Shown piece after piece: positions 33,793 through 44,010 of a stretch of 64,000 bases of DNA (position 1 is its first letter; each line of letters opens with the position of its first letter). The translations under genes and the position numbers were made by a program. A model generated the notes under the pieces. The model did no database searches. It had not been told where the DNA came from and worked only from the letters and a program-made list of their open reading frames with translations. Source of the stretch: Haloferax marinisediminis (GTDB lineage: Archaea > Halobacteriota > Halobacteria > Halobacteriales > Haloferacaceae); assembly GCF_009674585.1 (NCBI RefSeq), contig NZ_WKJP01000001.1:1984001-2048000 (forward strand), read 5' to 3'.

Positions 33793-36700
33793 TTACGCGA
33801 CGACTGCAGTCCGGACGGCGCTGCCGTCGATGGACGCCGACTCGTTCGTCTCCGACTCGTTGGAGGACTGCTCGCCGACCGTCAGTTCTCGTTCGGTGCG
33901 TTCGAGTGTGACCTCGACGGTGCCGTCTTCAGCACCGTTGACGAGGCCTTCGTCGACGCTGACGTTCTGTGCTTGGTAGGTGACGATGGTGCTGTTTCCT
34001 TCGAAGCTCGTTGGTCCGAAGAACGTGTAGTCGCCCGTCGCGCGGACGCTCACGTTGGTGTACCCGTTTTCGGGACCGTAGTCGTCGTAGCCGGTCGTCG
34101 AGTACGGGAGCGTCATCTTGAAGTCGCCGTTTTCGTCGGTCTGGACCCGCTGCGTGTAGGTGAACGTCGTGTTCGTCGTCGGGTCACGCATCTCGACCTG
34201 TGCGGTCACGTTCGTATTGGCCGGCGCACCGGACCCGTCGACAGTCGCGCCGGGGACGCGCTCGAACGTCTTGACCCACGCGGGGTTGCTCCCGATGAGG
34301 GCCTGCGGTTGGATACCGAGGGCGTTCCCGGTGCGGATGAGGGAGTTCTGGTAGGAACCGGACCGAAGCGCCGAACTGTTCGACGACTTCACGAGACGGT
34401 AGTGTTCGAGTGCAGCGACTCGTTCTTCGGGGAACGAGCCGATGCCACCAATCTGCGAGGTCGGGTCGTTCTCGACGTAGGCCTCGGCAGCGCTCATGTT
34501 ATCGAACGTCTTGATCGGCTGCCCGTCCGACGGCGTCACTCGGAACGTGACGTCGCCGTTAGCGGACGTGCGCTCTTCCCAATCGACGACGACTGGGGAC
34601 GGGTCACGAGCACTTCCGTGGTACTTGTAGAGACGCACCATCTGGCTCTCGTAGTACCGCTGGTCGTTGATGTTCGCCGCAGCGACGACTCGCTCCTGCC
34701 CGTTCTGTTCTTGGGTACGGTAGATGCGGTTGTAGAAGTCGGTTCTCGAGATGTTCGACTCGTCGTAGAAGACGGTCGGTGCACCGAACTTCGAGGACGT
34801 CGACACCATCTGCCAGTCGACCATCACGTACCGGGTGTCGTTACCCTCTCCGTCATCAGCCATCGTTTCGAGGACTTGCTCTGCCTGCTGTTCGTCGGGT
34901 GCGAGCAGGTAGTTCGCTGCTTCAGTCGCGCCACCCTGGAACGGGTTCGAGTTCGGAATCCGCTCACCGAGGACGGTTATCCAGTGACCGTAGTCCCACC
35001 AGGACATGACACCGTACGACCCGTCTGGGTAGTCGAAGTCATCTGCGTACTTGTACGTCCCGTAGTACTCCAACTCGTTCGATGCGCCGCCGAAGTTCCC
35101 TTCCTGCGGCGTGTTCTCCTGCATCCAGTCGAGTGGCTCTTCCCACTCGGTGACCGTTCCTGGGCCGGTCTGTGAGGTCTGCATGGCCGTGTTCGTCGTG
35201 CCGCCGTTCCCGAGTTGAATCGGAACGATGAGGACCGGCGTGAGGACGAGCAGGAGCGCAACTGCAACAGCAGCGATACGCCCGTACGAGACGTCTTCCA
35301 GCCGGTCGATGCCGGCGAGACCGATGAAGCTGAGACCGAGGACCTCGCGGAGGAAGAACGCGTTCATCACCGCGACCACGACTGCGAGGTAGTAGTTGAA
35401 ACGAACCTGCGTGAAGGCGGCCGACGTCATAATCGCCGCCCACACGAGGATGAACAGGTGTTCGCTCTCGAAGTCTGCCTGCATCACTGCCCCGACGATG
35501 AGTGCGGTGACGATGGTGAGGCTGACGAGGGACGACTCGACGCCGAGCACGCCGCCGATGGCGTCAGGAATCGCCGGAATCAGGAAGAGAATCCCGATGA
35601 GAGCGAGGCTTCCGGCGACATAGCCGATCTTTCGGGAGTCGCCGTCGCGGACGAGCGGCTTGGCAGTGAGCCAGATCGCCGCCGCGAGACCGGTGAAGAA
35701 CGTAAACCCGTACTCGGACATGATGCGGTCGACTGCCGTCAGACCGCTTGCTTGGAGGATGTTCGCTGCGAGGAACGGTTGTGCCTCCCCGATAGTCCGG
35801 GTCTCTGCACCGGCGCTGAACCCGACGGTACGGAGGAAGTTCCGGGCGATCGTACTGAAGACGTCCGGAAGGATAACCGCGAAGAGGACCAACCCGACGA
35901 GCATGATTCCGCCGACGACGGCGGGGTAGCCACGGTCGTCGATGTCGTTCGACTCCCACCAGCGAGCGAGGGCAGCGAGGAACACTGCACCGAGGCCGAC
36001 ACCAAACGAGAACAGCGGTTGCAGGAAGCCGAAGTCAGTGACACCGAACGTCGGTTCCTCGAACGGAACGAACATCAAGACGCCCGTGACAGCCATCGCG
36101 ACGGCGCCGACGAACGCAGTGTGTTCTGGCGAGCGCCCACGGACGTAGTCGGCGGACATCTTCAGGACCAAGAAGAGACCGAAGATACCGACGAGGAGGA
36201 TACCCGGCGGCCACGACCACATGTAGATTGCGATGGCGACACCGGCGAGCGCGGACCACTTCAGTGGCTCTCGGAGAGCGTCGAAGTCACGTGCTTGGAC
36301 GAGTTCCCACACTGGCTTCTCGCGGTCGGCCACCGTGAGTGCGACCATGACAGCCAGAACCGCGAAGCCCATGAAGAATGGCTCTGCGATGTTGTGGTCG
36401 GCGAAGCCGACGAGGCCACGCTGGAGGAACGTCCCCGGCAGGAGCATGAGGACGAGTGCTCCGAAGAGACCACCGAGGCGACCACCGAGACGCTTCCCGA
36501 TCAAGTACGTCGGGATTGCGACGAACGCACCGAAGAACGCGGGGGCGACCAAGAGCGTCTTCGCGACGAGGTCAGCCGATGGACTGCCGAGTCCGAGGAC
36601 CAATGCCACGGTCGCGACAATCTGGTCGTAAATCGTCCCGAACTGTCCTGCAGTCCGTCCGAATGGGAACTCGGTCCACGGGTCGAACGGCATGGTTGCC

Positions 36701-36912
36701 GGCCAGTTCCGGACAGTGTATTCCACTTGGCGGAGGTGATACCAAGCGTCGTTTCCTGAGAAGAATACCGACCCGTCTCGAATGAACGCGTCATAACTGC
36801 GGAGCCGTATCCACAGCATAACGAGCACGATCGTCGAGAGGACCGGTATGTGATACCAGTCGCGAGCGAGATCCGCTACGGAGGGCGAATGCTCTTGTTG
36901 CTCGTCGCTCAT
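33793..36912 (-). CDS. aglB: Oligosaccharyltransferase AglB
   Basis: AglB transfers the dolichol-linked glycan to Asn in N-x-S/T sequons on the outer face of the membrane. The protein is 1,039 residues, with about 13 membrane segments in the first 570. Loop motifs are G-N-D-A-W-Y-H near residue 49 and A-D-H-N-I-A-E-P near 170. The large external domain has the catalytic W-W-D-Y-G-H-W-I near 637. The start at 36912 (M-S-D-E-Q-Q) follows a TATA-like CTTATGAAAGG at leaderless spacing, and the four extra codons upstream are unlikely. It is transcribed away from aglG. Confidence 0.96.
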   Translation of the reverse strand: MSDEQQEHSPSVADLARDWYHIPVLSTIVLVMLWIRLRSYDAFIRDGSVFFSGNDAWYHLRQVEYTVRNWPATMPFDPWTEFPFGRTAGQFGTIYDQIVATVALVLGLGSPSADLVAKTLLVAPAFFGAFVAIPTYLIGKRLGGRLGGLFGALVLMLLPGTFLQRGLVGFADHNIAEPFFMGFAVLAVMVALTVADREKPVWELVQARDFDALREPLKWSALAGVAIAIYMWSWPPGILLVGIFGLFLVLKMSADYVRGRSPEHTAFVGAVAMAVTGVLMFVPFEEPTFGVTDFGFLQPLFSFGVGLGAVFLAALARWWESNDIDDRGYPAVVGGIMLVGLVLFAVILPDVFSTIARNFLRTVGFSAGAETRTIGEAQPFLAANILQASGLTAVDRIMSEYGFTFFTGLAAAIWLTAKPLVRDGDSRKIGYVAGSLALIGILFLIPAIPDAIGGVLGVESSLVSLTIVTALIVGAVMQADFESEHLFILVWAAIMTSAAFTQVRFNYYLAVVVAVMNAFFLREVLGLSFIGLAGIDRLEDVSYGRIAAVAVALLLVLTPVLIVPIQLGNGGTTNTAMQTSQTGPGTVTEWEEPLDWMQENTPQEGNFGGASNELEYYGTYKYADDFDYPDGSYGVMSWWDYGHWITVLGERIPNSNPFQGGATEAANYLLAPDEQQAEQVLETMADDGEGNDTRYVMVDWQMVSTSSKFGAPTVFYDESNISRTDFYNRIYRTQEQNGQERVVAAANINDQRYYESQMVRLYKYHGSARDPSPVVVDWEERTSANGDVTFRVTPSDGQPIKTFDNMSAAEAYVENDPTSQIGGIGSFPEERVAALEHYRLVKSSNSSALRSGSYQNSLIRTGNALGIQPQALIGSNPAWVKTFERVPGATVDGSGAPANTNVTAQVEMRDPTTNTTFTYTQRVQTDENGDFKMTLPYSTTGYDDYGPENGYTNVSVRATGDYTFFGPTSFEGNSTIVTYQAQNVSVDEGLVNGAEDGTVEVTLERTERELTVGEQSSNESETNESASIDGSAVRTAVVA

Positions 36913-37027
36913 TGTGCCAAACAACTGTTAAGCCTTTCATAAGCCTTGTGATAGGGTATTTCGACCATCTTAGTCGAGTGTTGATGAAAGGCAATCCTTA
37001 TTCGGGCAACCTCGGTAGCACTGGGCG

Positions 37028-37969
37028 ATGAAAGTCTCCGTCGTGGTCTGTACCTACTCGATGGACCGGTACGAGTCGTTCTCCGAAACGGTCGAGAGCG
37101 CGCTGGCTCAGACCCACGAACCCCTCGAAGTTGTCATCGTCGTCGACGGAAACGAGGAGGTGTTCGCTCGTGTCGAAGACGACTTCGGCGACATCGACAA
37201 CGTCGTACTCCACTGTAACGACGAGAACCGCGGCATCTCCTTCAGCCGGACGAAGGGGGCCGAACTGGCCTCCGGTGACGTCGTCGCGATGATCGACGAC
37301 GACGCGACGGCCGAACCCGACTGGATCGAGACACTCGTCCAGACGTACGAGGAGAACCCCGAAGCGGTGGCCGTCGGTGGCACGGTCGTCCCCGACTGGG
37401 TCGCTCGCAAACCGGATTTCTTCCCCGAAGAGTTCTACTGGCTCGTTGGCTGTGACGAACGTGGATTCGGGCAGCACATGGAAGAAGTTCGGAACACCTA
37501 CGGCTCGAACATCTCGTTCAAGCGCGACGTCTTCCTCGACGTGGGTGGCTACGACCCCAACACCGGCCGAAAGGGCGACAAGCACGTGCAGGCCCACGAA
37601 GCCCCGGTCTGCATCCGTATCCACGAGAAGACGGGCAAACGCGTCATCTACAACAAGCGCGCCCGCGTGAATCACAAACTCTTCGAGTACCGGACGGAGT
37701 TCCGGTGGCTCGTCTTCCGGTCGTTCTGGCAGGGCTACTCGAAGCGCGTGATGGACCTGCTGTATCCGCAGGCGTCCGGTGACAAGAACGACTATCTGCG
37801 CGACCTGATGCTCGTCTACGTCGTCGACCGACTGTACAAACTCGCCAAAGAGCCATCGATGGCGAAGGTCGAACAGTTAATCGCCATCTTCGTGTTCACC
37901 GCCGCTGTCGGCTTCGGGTACGTCTACGGACTGTTGACGCCGAATCTGGTCGAAAAGACGAACGCGTAA
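37028..37969 (+). CDS. aglG: Glycosyltransferase AglG
   Basis: The 313-residue GT2 enzyme starts V-S-V-V-V-C-T-Y-S-M-D-R-Y and has the metal-binding D-D-D near residue 96 (A-M-I-D-D-D-A), G-G-T-V-V-P-D-W-V near 118, and a hydrophobic C-terminal segment (about 283-305) for membrane attachment. In H. volcanii, AglG adds the second sugar, a hexuronic acid, to dolichol phosphate. Its position beside aglB matches that locus. The sugar used here is inferred from orthology. Confidence 0.88.
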   Translation: MKVSVVVCTYSMDRYESFSETVESALAQTHEPLEVVIVVDGNEEVFARVEDDFGDIDNVVLHCNDENRGISFSRTKGAELASGDVVAMIDDDATAEPDWIETLVQTYEENPEAVAVGGTVVPDWVARKPDFFPEEFYWLVGCDERGFGQHMEEVRNTYGSNISFKRDVFLDVGGYDPNTGRKGDKHVQAHEAPVCIRIHEKTGKRVIYNKRARVNHKLFEYRTEFRWLVFRSFWQGYSKRVMDLLYPQASGDKNDYLRDLMLVYVVDRLYKLAKEPSMAKVEQLIAIFVFTAAVGFGYVYGLLTPNLVEKTNA

Positions 37970-38013
37970 TCTGACTGTACGGCTTCAACGACCAAGAATT
38001 AGGCTGTCCGCCC

Positions 38014-38904
38014 TCAACGAGCGTTTCCACGCACGTACCGGAGATATTCACGATAGTACCCAAGCGCTCGCACGCCGGTCATCGCCATCGAGAGAACCCC
38101 GAACAGCACCTGTTCGAACTGGGAGTTCTGTTCTGCGCCTTGGTCAGGAGATTTCACACCGCTCGGACGTGGTGGAATCCCCGGCCGACCGAACCGCTCT
38201 GGATGGTGTTCCTGTCGTTGGCACAGTCCCCGACCGACACGAAGCTCCTTTTTGAGTAACGAGGAGAACGAATCTCGAACCGGGTGGGAGAGTGTCGCGT
38301 CTGCTGCGAACGCTTGGCTGTAGCCCGCGTTCGCGACACGGTTTCCAAACTCTGAGTCTCCTCCCGAGACGAGTGCTGCATCGAACAGGCCGACGTCGTC
38401 GAACACCGCTCGCCGAACCAGTAGGCAACACGTTGGTGCGTACTGTTGCTGGCGAATGTACTGTTCGACCGGGAATGCAGTCTGTGCGTCGAACTTCGCT
38501 GCGAGCGTCTCGTCGCCGTCGACGACGAGTTCCACGTCACATCCAAGGTACGCTGTGTCGCCCATCGCCGCGACTGCCGTCTCCAACCACGTCTCGTCCA
38601 TGTACATGTCCGCGTCGACGAACGCGAAGATGTCTCCCGTCGCGTGTTCGATTCCCGTATTTCGTGCGGCGTACGACCCCTGAATTTCGTCTTCGACGAC
38701 TAAATTGACAGTCTCGTGGTCGTCTGCGAAGCGACGGATTACCTCGCGTGTCTCGTCTGTCGAACCGTTGTCTACGGCGAGAATCTCGAGTTGCGCCTTC
38801 GGATACGTCTGTTTGGTGAGCGCAGACAGTGTGTCACTGATTCCGTCTGGGTCGTTGTAGACGGGGACGATTACAGAGACACGAGGGGAGTCGGAATTCG
38901 ACAT
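38014..38904 (-). CDS. GT2 glycosyltransferase (AglE/AglI-like)
   Basis: The 296-residue family 2 glycosyltransferase has [10 protein letters not shown] near residue 9, N-G-S-T-D-E-T near 46, [11 protein letters not shown] near 74, and the metal-binding D-A-D-M near 97. A later G-G-D-S-E-F-G motif is typical of the acceptor region. A hydrophobic stretch near 263-280 suggests membrane contact. It adds a later sugar of the N-glycan. I cannot separate AglE from AglI by eye, so no symbol is given. It lies 48 bp downstream of aglF on the same strand. Confidence 0.82.
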   Translation of the reverse strand: MSNSDSPRVSVIVPVYNDPDGISDTLSALTKQTYPKAQLEILAVDNGSTDETREVIRRFADDHETVNLVVEDEIQGSYAARNTGIEHATGDIFAFVDADMYMDETWLETAVAAMGDTAYLGCDVELVVDGDETLAAKFDAQTAFPVEQYIRQQQYAPTCCLLVRRAVFDDVGLFDAALVSGGDSEFGNRVANAGYSQAFAADATLSHPVRDSFSSLLKKELRVGRGLCQRQEHHPERFGRPGIPPRPSGVKSPDQGAEQNSQFEQVLFGVLSMAMTGVRALGYYREYLRYVRGNAR

Positions 38905-38952
38905 TAGAACCTGCTTCTCTTCCTCGAATAAAAAGCCGTGGTGGTTAGCTGT

Positions 38953-39684
38953 CTACTCGGCAGTCTGTGTTGTCTCTTCTTGCAGGCGCCGTTCCGCTTC
39001 GTCTCGGTCTTCGGGATAGCCGATGTCCATCCGCCATCCGTCGATTCGGATGGCGTCGATGGTCCGCCCAGAGCGGATGAGTAGGTCGATTGCCTCACTG
39101 ATTTCGAACTCGCCGCGGTTGGAGGGCTGAACGAGATGGCACGCGTGGAAAATCGCGGGCGTGAACGTGTAGAACCCGGTCATCACGAGGTTCGACGGAG
39201 GCTCTTCGGGTTTCTCGATGACTTCTGTAATCTCGCCGTAGTCGTTGGTCACACAGACGCCGTAGCGGGAGGCTTCGTCCCAGTCGACCTCTTCGACGAG
39301 GAAGGCAGCGTCGGCGCGGTCCTCGCGCTGTCGCTTGACGACGTCACCGAGATTGGCGTTGAAGATGTTGTCGCCGAGCATCAGCATGAAGTCCTCGTCG
39401 ATGTGGTCTTCGACGGTGAGGAGGGCGTGTGCGAGGCCCTTCTGCTCGCGCTGGTGGGTGTACGTGATGGGGACGCCGCGATACTCGTCGTCGTAGTGTT
39501 CGATGATGACCTCTTTCTTGTAGCCGACGACGACGACGAGTTTCTCGGCGCCAAGGTCGACGAGTTGGTCGAAACAGTGTGTGAGGATGGGCTTGCCGTT
39601 GACTTCGACCATCCCTTTCGGTCTATCTTCGGTAAGGGGTCGAAGTCGGGTCCCTTTGCCAGCGGCGAGAACGACTGCTTGCAT
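38953..39684 (-). CDS. aglF: Sugar nucleotidyltransferase AglF
   Basis: The 243-residue enzyme activates a sugar 1-phosphate to its nucleotide sugar. It has the pyrophosphorylase signature A-V-V-L-A-A-G-K-G-T-R-L-R-P-L-T (about residues 3-18), E-D-R-P-K-G-M, and L-G-D-N-I-F near 108. The ATG at 39684 places the signature at the very N-terminus, and upstream in-frame codons have no homology. The H. volcanii AglF acts as a glucose-1-phosphate uridylyltransferase feeding AglM. Confidence 0.9.
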   Translation of the reverse strand: MQAVVLAAGKGTRLRPLTEDRPKGMVEVNGKPILTHCFDQLVDLGAEKLVVVVGYKKEVIIEHYDDEYRGVPITYTHQREQKGLAHALLTVEDHIDEDFMLMLGDNIFNANLGDVVKRQREDRADAAFLVEEVDWDEASRYGVCVTNDYGEITEVIEKPEEPPSNLVMTGFYTFTPAIFHACHLVQPSNRGEFEISEAIDLLIRSGRTIDAIRIDGWRMDIGYPEDRDEAERRLQEETTQTAE

Positions 39685-39946
39685 AGGAGTGATATTTAGG
39701 AATCGGCTACAAGAATCTTGTGTGGCGACGTACCACGGGTGCGTAAGACCAGACCGCGCGTAAGCCACTCTGTGGTCCGACCGTGACGGACGCAAAACGA
39801 ACGTAGCGACGCTCGTCGCTTCTCGGCCACTCACTACTCAGCGATTCTCGCGGAATTCATCAGCTCGGTGTATTGCTTATCGATTGATGTAACTCGTACT
39901 CCCCAATCGGAAATACTATGTCTGGGTATTCTCTGACATCGGTCAG

Positions 39947-40921
39947 ATGGCAACGTCTCTTCGCAAATGGATATCCGAGCACTACGAACAAATTAGAGAC
40001 GACCCGGTCAGAGGTGCCCTCCACGCAGCGTATACGACGTATCTCGGCACGTGGTACACGCTGAGTTCTCGCGTTCCGGTTGGAACGAACGTATTCGACG
40101 AAGACTGGGACGTTCTCGTCATTCTCGACGCGTGCCGCCCGGATGTTCTGAAGGACGTTGCCGACGAGTACGAGTTCATCGACGACGTCGAGACGAAGTG
40201 GTCTGTCGGCAGTCACTCTCACGAGTGGATGGTACAGACCTTCCGGACGAAGTACGCCGAGCAGATTGGGAACACGGCGTACATCAGTGGCAACGGCCAC
40301 ACGCACGAGACGTTCGTAGACAGAGAGTTCCCGCCAGACGAATCCGTTCCGTTCTGCTGGCCCAAGTGGGACGTCGTCGACGAGTCGGCGTTCTTCGAAC
40401 TCGACATGGTCTGGGAACGAGCACACCAGGGCAAACTGGGCGTTCCGCCGCGTGCGATTACAGATAGAACCATCGAGGTCCATCGTGAGTCCGACCCAGA
40501 CCGCATCATCGCTCACTACATGCAACCCCACATCCCGTACATCGCCGGAGCACTCGCAGAAGACCGTGAGCCGACGGAGGTCGAAGCGAAGGGATGGAAG
40601 TTGCTCGAAAGTGGTGAGGCAGACCGCGACGAGGTGTGGAACCTCTACGAGGACACGCTTCGATTGGTCCTCGACGAAGTCGAACTCCTGTTGGAAAACG
40701 TCGATGCCGACGACGTGTGCATCACTGCAGACCACGGAAACGCGTTCGGGGAGTATTCGTTCTACGGACACCCCGAAGGCTCGCCACTTCGCGTCATCAA
40801 GACGGTACCGTGGGTCCGAACTTCAGCCGTGGACAGCGCGACGCACGAACCGTCTGATGAGTATCTAAACGAGACGGCAGTCGACATCCAAGACCACCTC
40901 AAAGACCTCGGCTACATGTAG
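39947..40921 (+). CDS. Alkaline-phosphatase-superfamily (sulfatase-like) protein
   Basis: The 324-residue cytosol-like protein has the N-terminal metal-site strand W-D-V-L-V-I-L-D-A-C-R-P-D (about residues 53-65) and the C-terminal I-T-A-D-H-G-N-A-F-G-E (about 262-272), both typical of the alkaline phosphatase/sulfatase fold. The usual C/S-x-P-S-R sulfatase signature is missing, and the nearest candidate is G-S-H-S-H. No signal peptide is seen. It may act on a sugar phosphate or sulfate in glycan assembly. The exact reaction is unknown. Confidence 0.78.
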   Translation: MATSLRKWISEHYEQIRDDPVRGALHAAYTTYLGTWYTLSSRVPVGTNVFDEDWDVLVILDACRPDVLKDVADEYEFIDDVETKWSVGSHSHEWMVQTFRTKYAEQIGNTAYISGNGHTHETFVDREFPPDESVPFCWPKWDVVDESAFFELDMVWERAHQGKLGVPPRAITDRTIEVHRESDPDRIIAHYMQPHIPYIAGALAEDREPTEVEAKGWKLLESGEADRDEVWNLYEDTLRLVLDEVELLLENVDADDVCITADHGNAFGEYSFYGHPEGSPLRVIKTVPWVRTSAVDSATHEPSDEYLNETAVDIQDHLKDLGYM

Positions 40922-41099
40922 GCCGTTTCCGGTTCGGGAGCTCTTCAGTATCTGGTTGTGCGAGTCCGTATGTAGTATATCTCGACACCGTTGCCCGTCC
41001 AGTCACTACTACAGCTAGTCACAACTAGTTGGTAAGTAATGTTTTTAAGAATGTATTGAAGAAGAAACATCTTTGTGTTGCTCTGTGCAATGTGGGTCA

Positions 41100-42572
41100 A
41101 TGAGTGACTCTAGTCCCAACGTTCTATTAGTCGTCCTCGACAGTTTGCGGGCTGGAAACACGAGTCTCCACGGGTACGAGCGCGACACGACGCCGTTCTT
41201 AAACGAGTTTGCGTCGCGCTCGTCGGTGTACACACAGGCCCGTTCATCGGGGATGACCAGCCTCCCGAGCCACACCAGCCTCTTTACTGGGCTCACGGTC
41301 CCTGAACACGGCGTTCACGACCTTGTAACACATCGATTGAAAGAAGGCGTAACTATCTGGGAACGGTTATCAGCGGAGTACGGATACACCACGGGCGTCT
41401 TCTCTGATAACGTCAATCTAACTGGCGACGACTCGTTAGCGAGTGCGTTCGACCACGTCGTCGGACGGCGAGGTCGCCTGTTCCCCGAAGCGGCGGACCC
41501 AGACATATTTTTCAACAACCCTGAGTATCTCTCGACCAAGTCGAATAAAAGCAAACACGTCGAGTTCCTCGAACACTGCCTCTCCCACGAGAGCCCCGTC
41601 AAATCCCTCGCTAACGGTGCCGCGAAACAGTTGAGCAAGTCCTTCTCGTCTGCGACGATGGAACAGCTTCTCGACCAGTCTGCAGACCGGTTTATCGATC
41701 CGTTCTTCGAGTGGTCTGATTCGACAGAAGAGCCCTGGGCGGCCTGTATCAACCTGATGGACACTCACTTACCGTTCTATCCGGAACGGAAACACGACCT
41801 GTGGGGTGGGTCGAAACTCCAGCGGATGCAAGCCAAGTTGAACCCCGTCTCGTGGAAGGTGTACGGGGGTCAGATAACGTGGGACGAGTGGGTCGCACTC
41901 GAAGACTTATACGATGGAACGATTCGGCAAGCAGACCACTACCTCCGGTACCTCGTCTCCGAACTCGAACGGCGTGGAGAACTAGACGACACGCTGCTGG
42001 TAATCACGTCGGACCACGGTGAAGGATTTGGGGAGACGAGTCGAGTACGACCATCACTTCGAATCGCAGGCCACATCGTAGGACTCGACGAAGCGTTGTT
42101 ACACGTCCCTCTCGTCGTCTCGGCCCCCGGACAGACCGATGGCGAGCAGTACGACGACCTCGCGACACTCACGAACTTCTCTGCTGCCGTGGAGTCTGCA
42201 GTCGACGGTGACTACACCGGTGACGAGTTCGTGGCCGACGGAGAGGTCATCGTCTCTGGGTCGACCGTGGACAAGAAAGCCAAGAGTAAGCAACGGGTCT
42301 CGAAGTACTGTACCGACGTCGACCGATACACCGGTGACTTGCGGGCCGTGTACGAGCAACGAGACGACTCGATTCGCAAGTATCTGACGTGGGACGACGA
42401 TGGGGTGACGTTAGATATTCGAGGGATGCAGGTCGAGGTCGTGGACGGCGAAGACCCACACGAGGTTACCGACCGGGCCTTCTCGAACGTCTCCGACGCA
42501 GGTGTCGCGGTATCGCAGGGTGAAACGTCTCAGTCGACGATGGACCGACTCGAAAGTCTCGGATACGTGTGA
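41100..42572 (+). CDS. Sulfatase-family hydrolase
   Basis: The 490-residue protein is a clearer sulfatase. It has N-V-L-L-V-V-L-D-S-L-R-A near residue 7, S-L-P-S-H-T-S-L-F-T-G near 53 (a serine-type version of the C/S-x-P-S-R active site) and T-S-D-H-G-E-G-F-G near 304. A serine at the nucleophile position needs conversion to formylglycine by an anaerobic-type system or points to a phosphatase-like role. ATG 41100 is chosen, since an upstream TTG would add nine residues without homology. The DNA is visibly less GC-rich than average. Confidence 0.85.
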   Translation: MSDSSPNVLLVVLDSLRAGNTSLHGYERDTTPFLNEFASRSSVYTQARSSGMTSLPSHTSLFTGLTVPEHGVHDLVTHRLKEGVTIWERLSAEYGYTTGVFSDNVNLTGDDSLASAFDHVVGRRGRLFPEAADPDIFFNNPEYLSTKSNKSKHVEFLEHCLSHESPVKSLANGAAKQLSKSFSSATMEQLLDQSADRFIDPFFEWSDSTEEPWAACINLMDTHLPFYPERKHDLWGGSKLQRMQAKLNPVSWKVYGGQITWDEWVALEDLYDGTIRQADHYLRYLVSELERRGELDDTLLVITSDHGEGFGETSRVRPSLRIAGHIVGLDEALLHVPLVVSAPGQTDGEQYDDLATLTNFSAAVESAVDGDYTGDEFVADGEVIVSGSTVDKKAKSKQRVSKYCTDVDRYTGDLRAVYEQRDDSIRKYLTWDDDGVTLDIRGMQVEVVDGEDPHEVTDRAFSNVSDAGVAVSQGETSQSTMDRLESLGYV

Positions 42573-42655
42573 GCACGGCATCGTAGTCGAACCGTTCAAC
42601 TGAAACGGGGTCAGACACCACTACCACGAGTACATTCGGACTGCCCCCTGATATC

Positions 42656-43774
42656 ATGAAACTACGCGAACTCCTCTCTGACGTTGCAGATTCTCAACTA
42701 GAGCGTATCCAAGCCGACGGTTCCGTTCCTGCTGGGCACAACGGGTTGTATCACGACCCAGAGACGCCTGTTCGGAACAGTTCACACTGGCTCGTTACGT
42801 TCGCCCTGCTGTACGACGAAACCGGTGACGAACGGTACGCCGACGCCGCGCAGAAGATTATCTCGTACCTTCGGAGCGACGACGCCCGACCACACGGTGC
42901 GAATCTCCACCATCGAACGATCGAAGGGAAAGACAGGTGCAACGGACTCATCGGTCCGGCGTGGACAATCGAGGCCCTGACTGTCGCCGCACGGGTGTTC
43001 GAAGACCCAGAACTCGCTGCATTTGCAGAAGAGCTGTTTCTCATGCATCCGCAGGACGAAACGTCCGGCCTCTGGAAACGCGTCTCGGTCGAAGGAGAGA
43101 CGCTCTCGTTCGACGCGACGTTCAACCACCAGATATGGTTCGCGGCGGCCGGTGGACTGCTCGCATCTCTCCCGTGGACGTCAGACGAAGTTGACGAGCG
43201 TGTTCGGACGCACTTGGACGAAGTTTCGTCGAATCTGCGACTCTACCCGTCGGGGATGGTGTTCCATCTCGTGATGCCTGACGCCCTTCGGCAGTACGTG
43301 CACCTCGTTCGAGCAGACGAAGGAGGCCGAATCGGACTTACGTTCCTCGGGGGACGGCTACCGATTCCAGGCAGACAACAACAGCTCGCACACAAGGCGG
43401 TTGGCTACCACTCGTTCAATCTGTACGCGTTCGCGTTGCTGAAAAAGGTGTATCCGGAACACGAGTTCTGGGACGGGACGCAGTTCAAACAGATGATTGG
43501 CTACCTGACGTCGTCGGAGTACTGGGAGTCGGTGTGGGACAACGAGTACGGTCCTGCGTACAATCCTGTTGGGTTCGAGGTTCCCTTCGTCATGGAGACG
43601 TTTGGAATCGGGTCGGACGAGGACCGGTCGCGCTGGCTCACCAAACAACTCGCGAACCACTACGATGCCGAGGCGAAACAGATGGACAAGAACACCGAAG
43701 ACGCGGAGACGCTCACCGCACGGATGTATCAGGCAGTTCGGCTCGAAAACAGCTGTCTCAGTGAGCTGAATTAG
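42656..43774 (+). CDS. Helical-barrel (six-hairpin-like) protein of the agl island
   Basis: The 372-residue soluble protein is rich in Trp and His and has repeated helix pairs, such as W-L-V-T-F-A-L-L-Y-D-E-T-G-D-E-R-Y and a later block starting F-N-H-Q-I-W-F-A-A-A-G. This is the pattern of (alpha/alpha)6-barrel glycosidases, epimerases or lyases. No catalytic family is certain. Its place between sulfatase and flippase genes suggests a role on the glycan or its precursor. It follows the sulfatase gene by 83 bp. Confidence 0.65.
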   Translation: MKLRELLSDVADSQLERIQADGSVPAGHNGLYHDPETPVRNSSHWLVTFALLYDETGDERYADAAQKIISYLRSDDARPHGANLHHRTIEGKDRCNGLIGPAWTIEALTVAARVFEDPELAAFAEELFLMHPQDETSGLWKRVSVEGETLSFDATFNHQIWFAAAGGLLASLPWTSDEVDERVRTHLDEVSSNLRLYPSGMVFHLVMPDALRQYVHLVRADEGGRIGLTFLGGRLPIPGRQQQLAHKAVGYHSFNLYAFALLKKVYPEHEFWDGTQFKQMIGYLTSSEYWESVWDNEYGPAYNPVGFEVPFVMETFGIGSDEDRSRWLTKQLANHYDAEAKQMDKNTEDAETLTARMYQAVRLENSCLSELN

Positions 43775-44010
43775 GCTCCCGAGAAGCACTCGTTGGTTGG
43801 CCTGGAGACTGCTGAAGTTGGTGGGGTATCCACGACACACAGAAGATGTCCGTGAGTCGCGTGCTTGCCTCGATGACCTCGATTCGCCCTTCGTATGATT
43901 CGACCGAAACCGTGGTGACGACTCGACCAACGACCGAATGCAATACAACTAAACGACCCACATACCTCGTACGACGCGAATGAGTCCCGGCGCTCTCTCA
44001 GGTGGTTTCT

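Noticed and set aside
35215-36759. 514-codon plus-strand frame inside aglB
   Set aside because: The frame is antisense to the AglB membrane domain. Its product is Glu/Asp/Arg-rich without motifs, a typical shadow of hydrophobic coding DNA.
43758-43961. 67-codon minus-strand frame starting with GTG between the barrel protein and flippase genes
   Set aside because: It overlaps the end of the upstream gene and has only a weak start and ordinary composition. It was not called, though a real small gene is not fully excluded.
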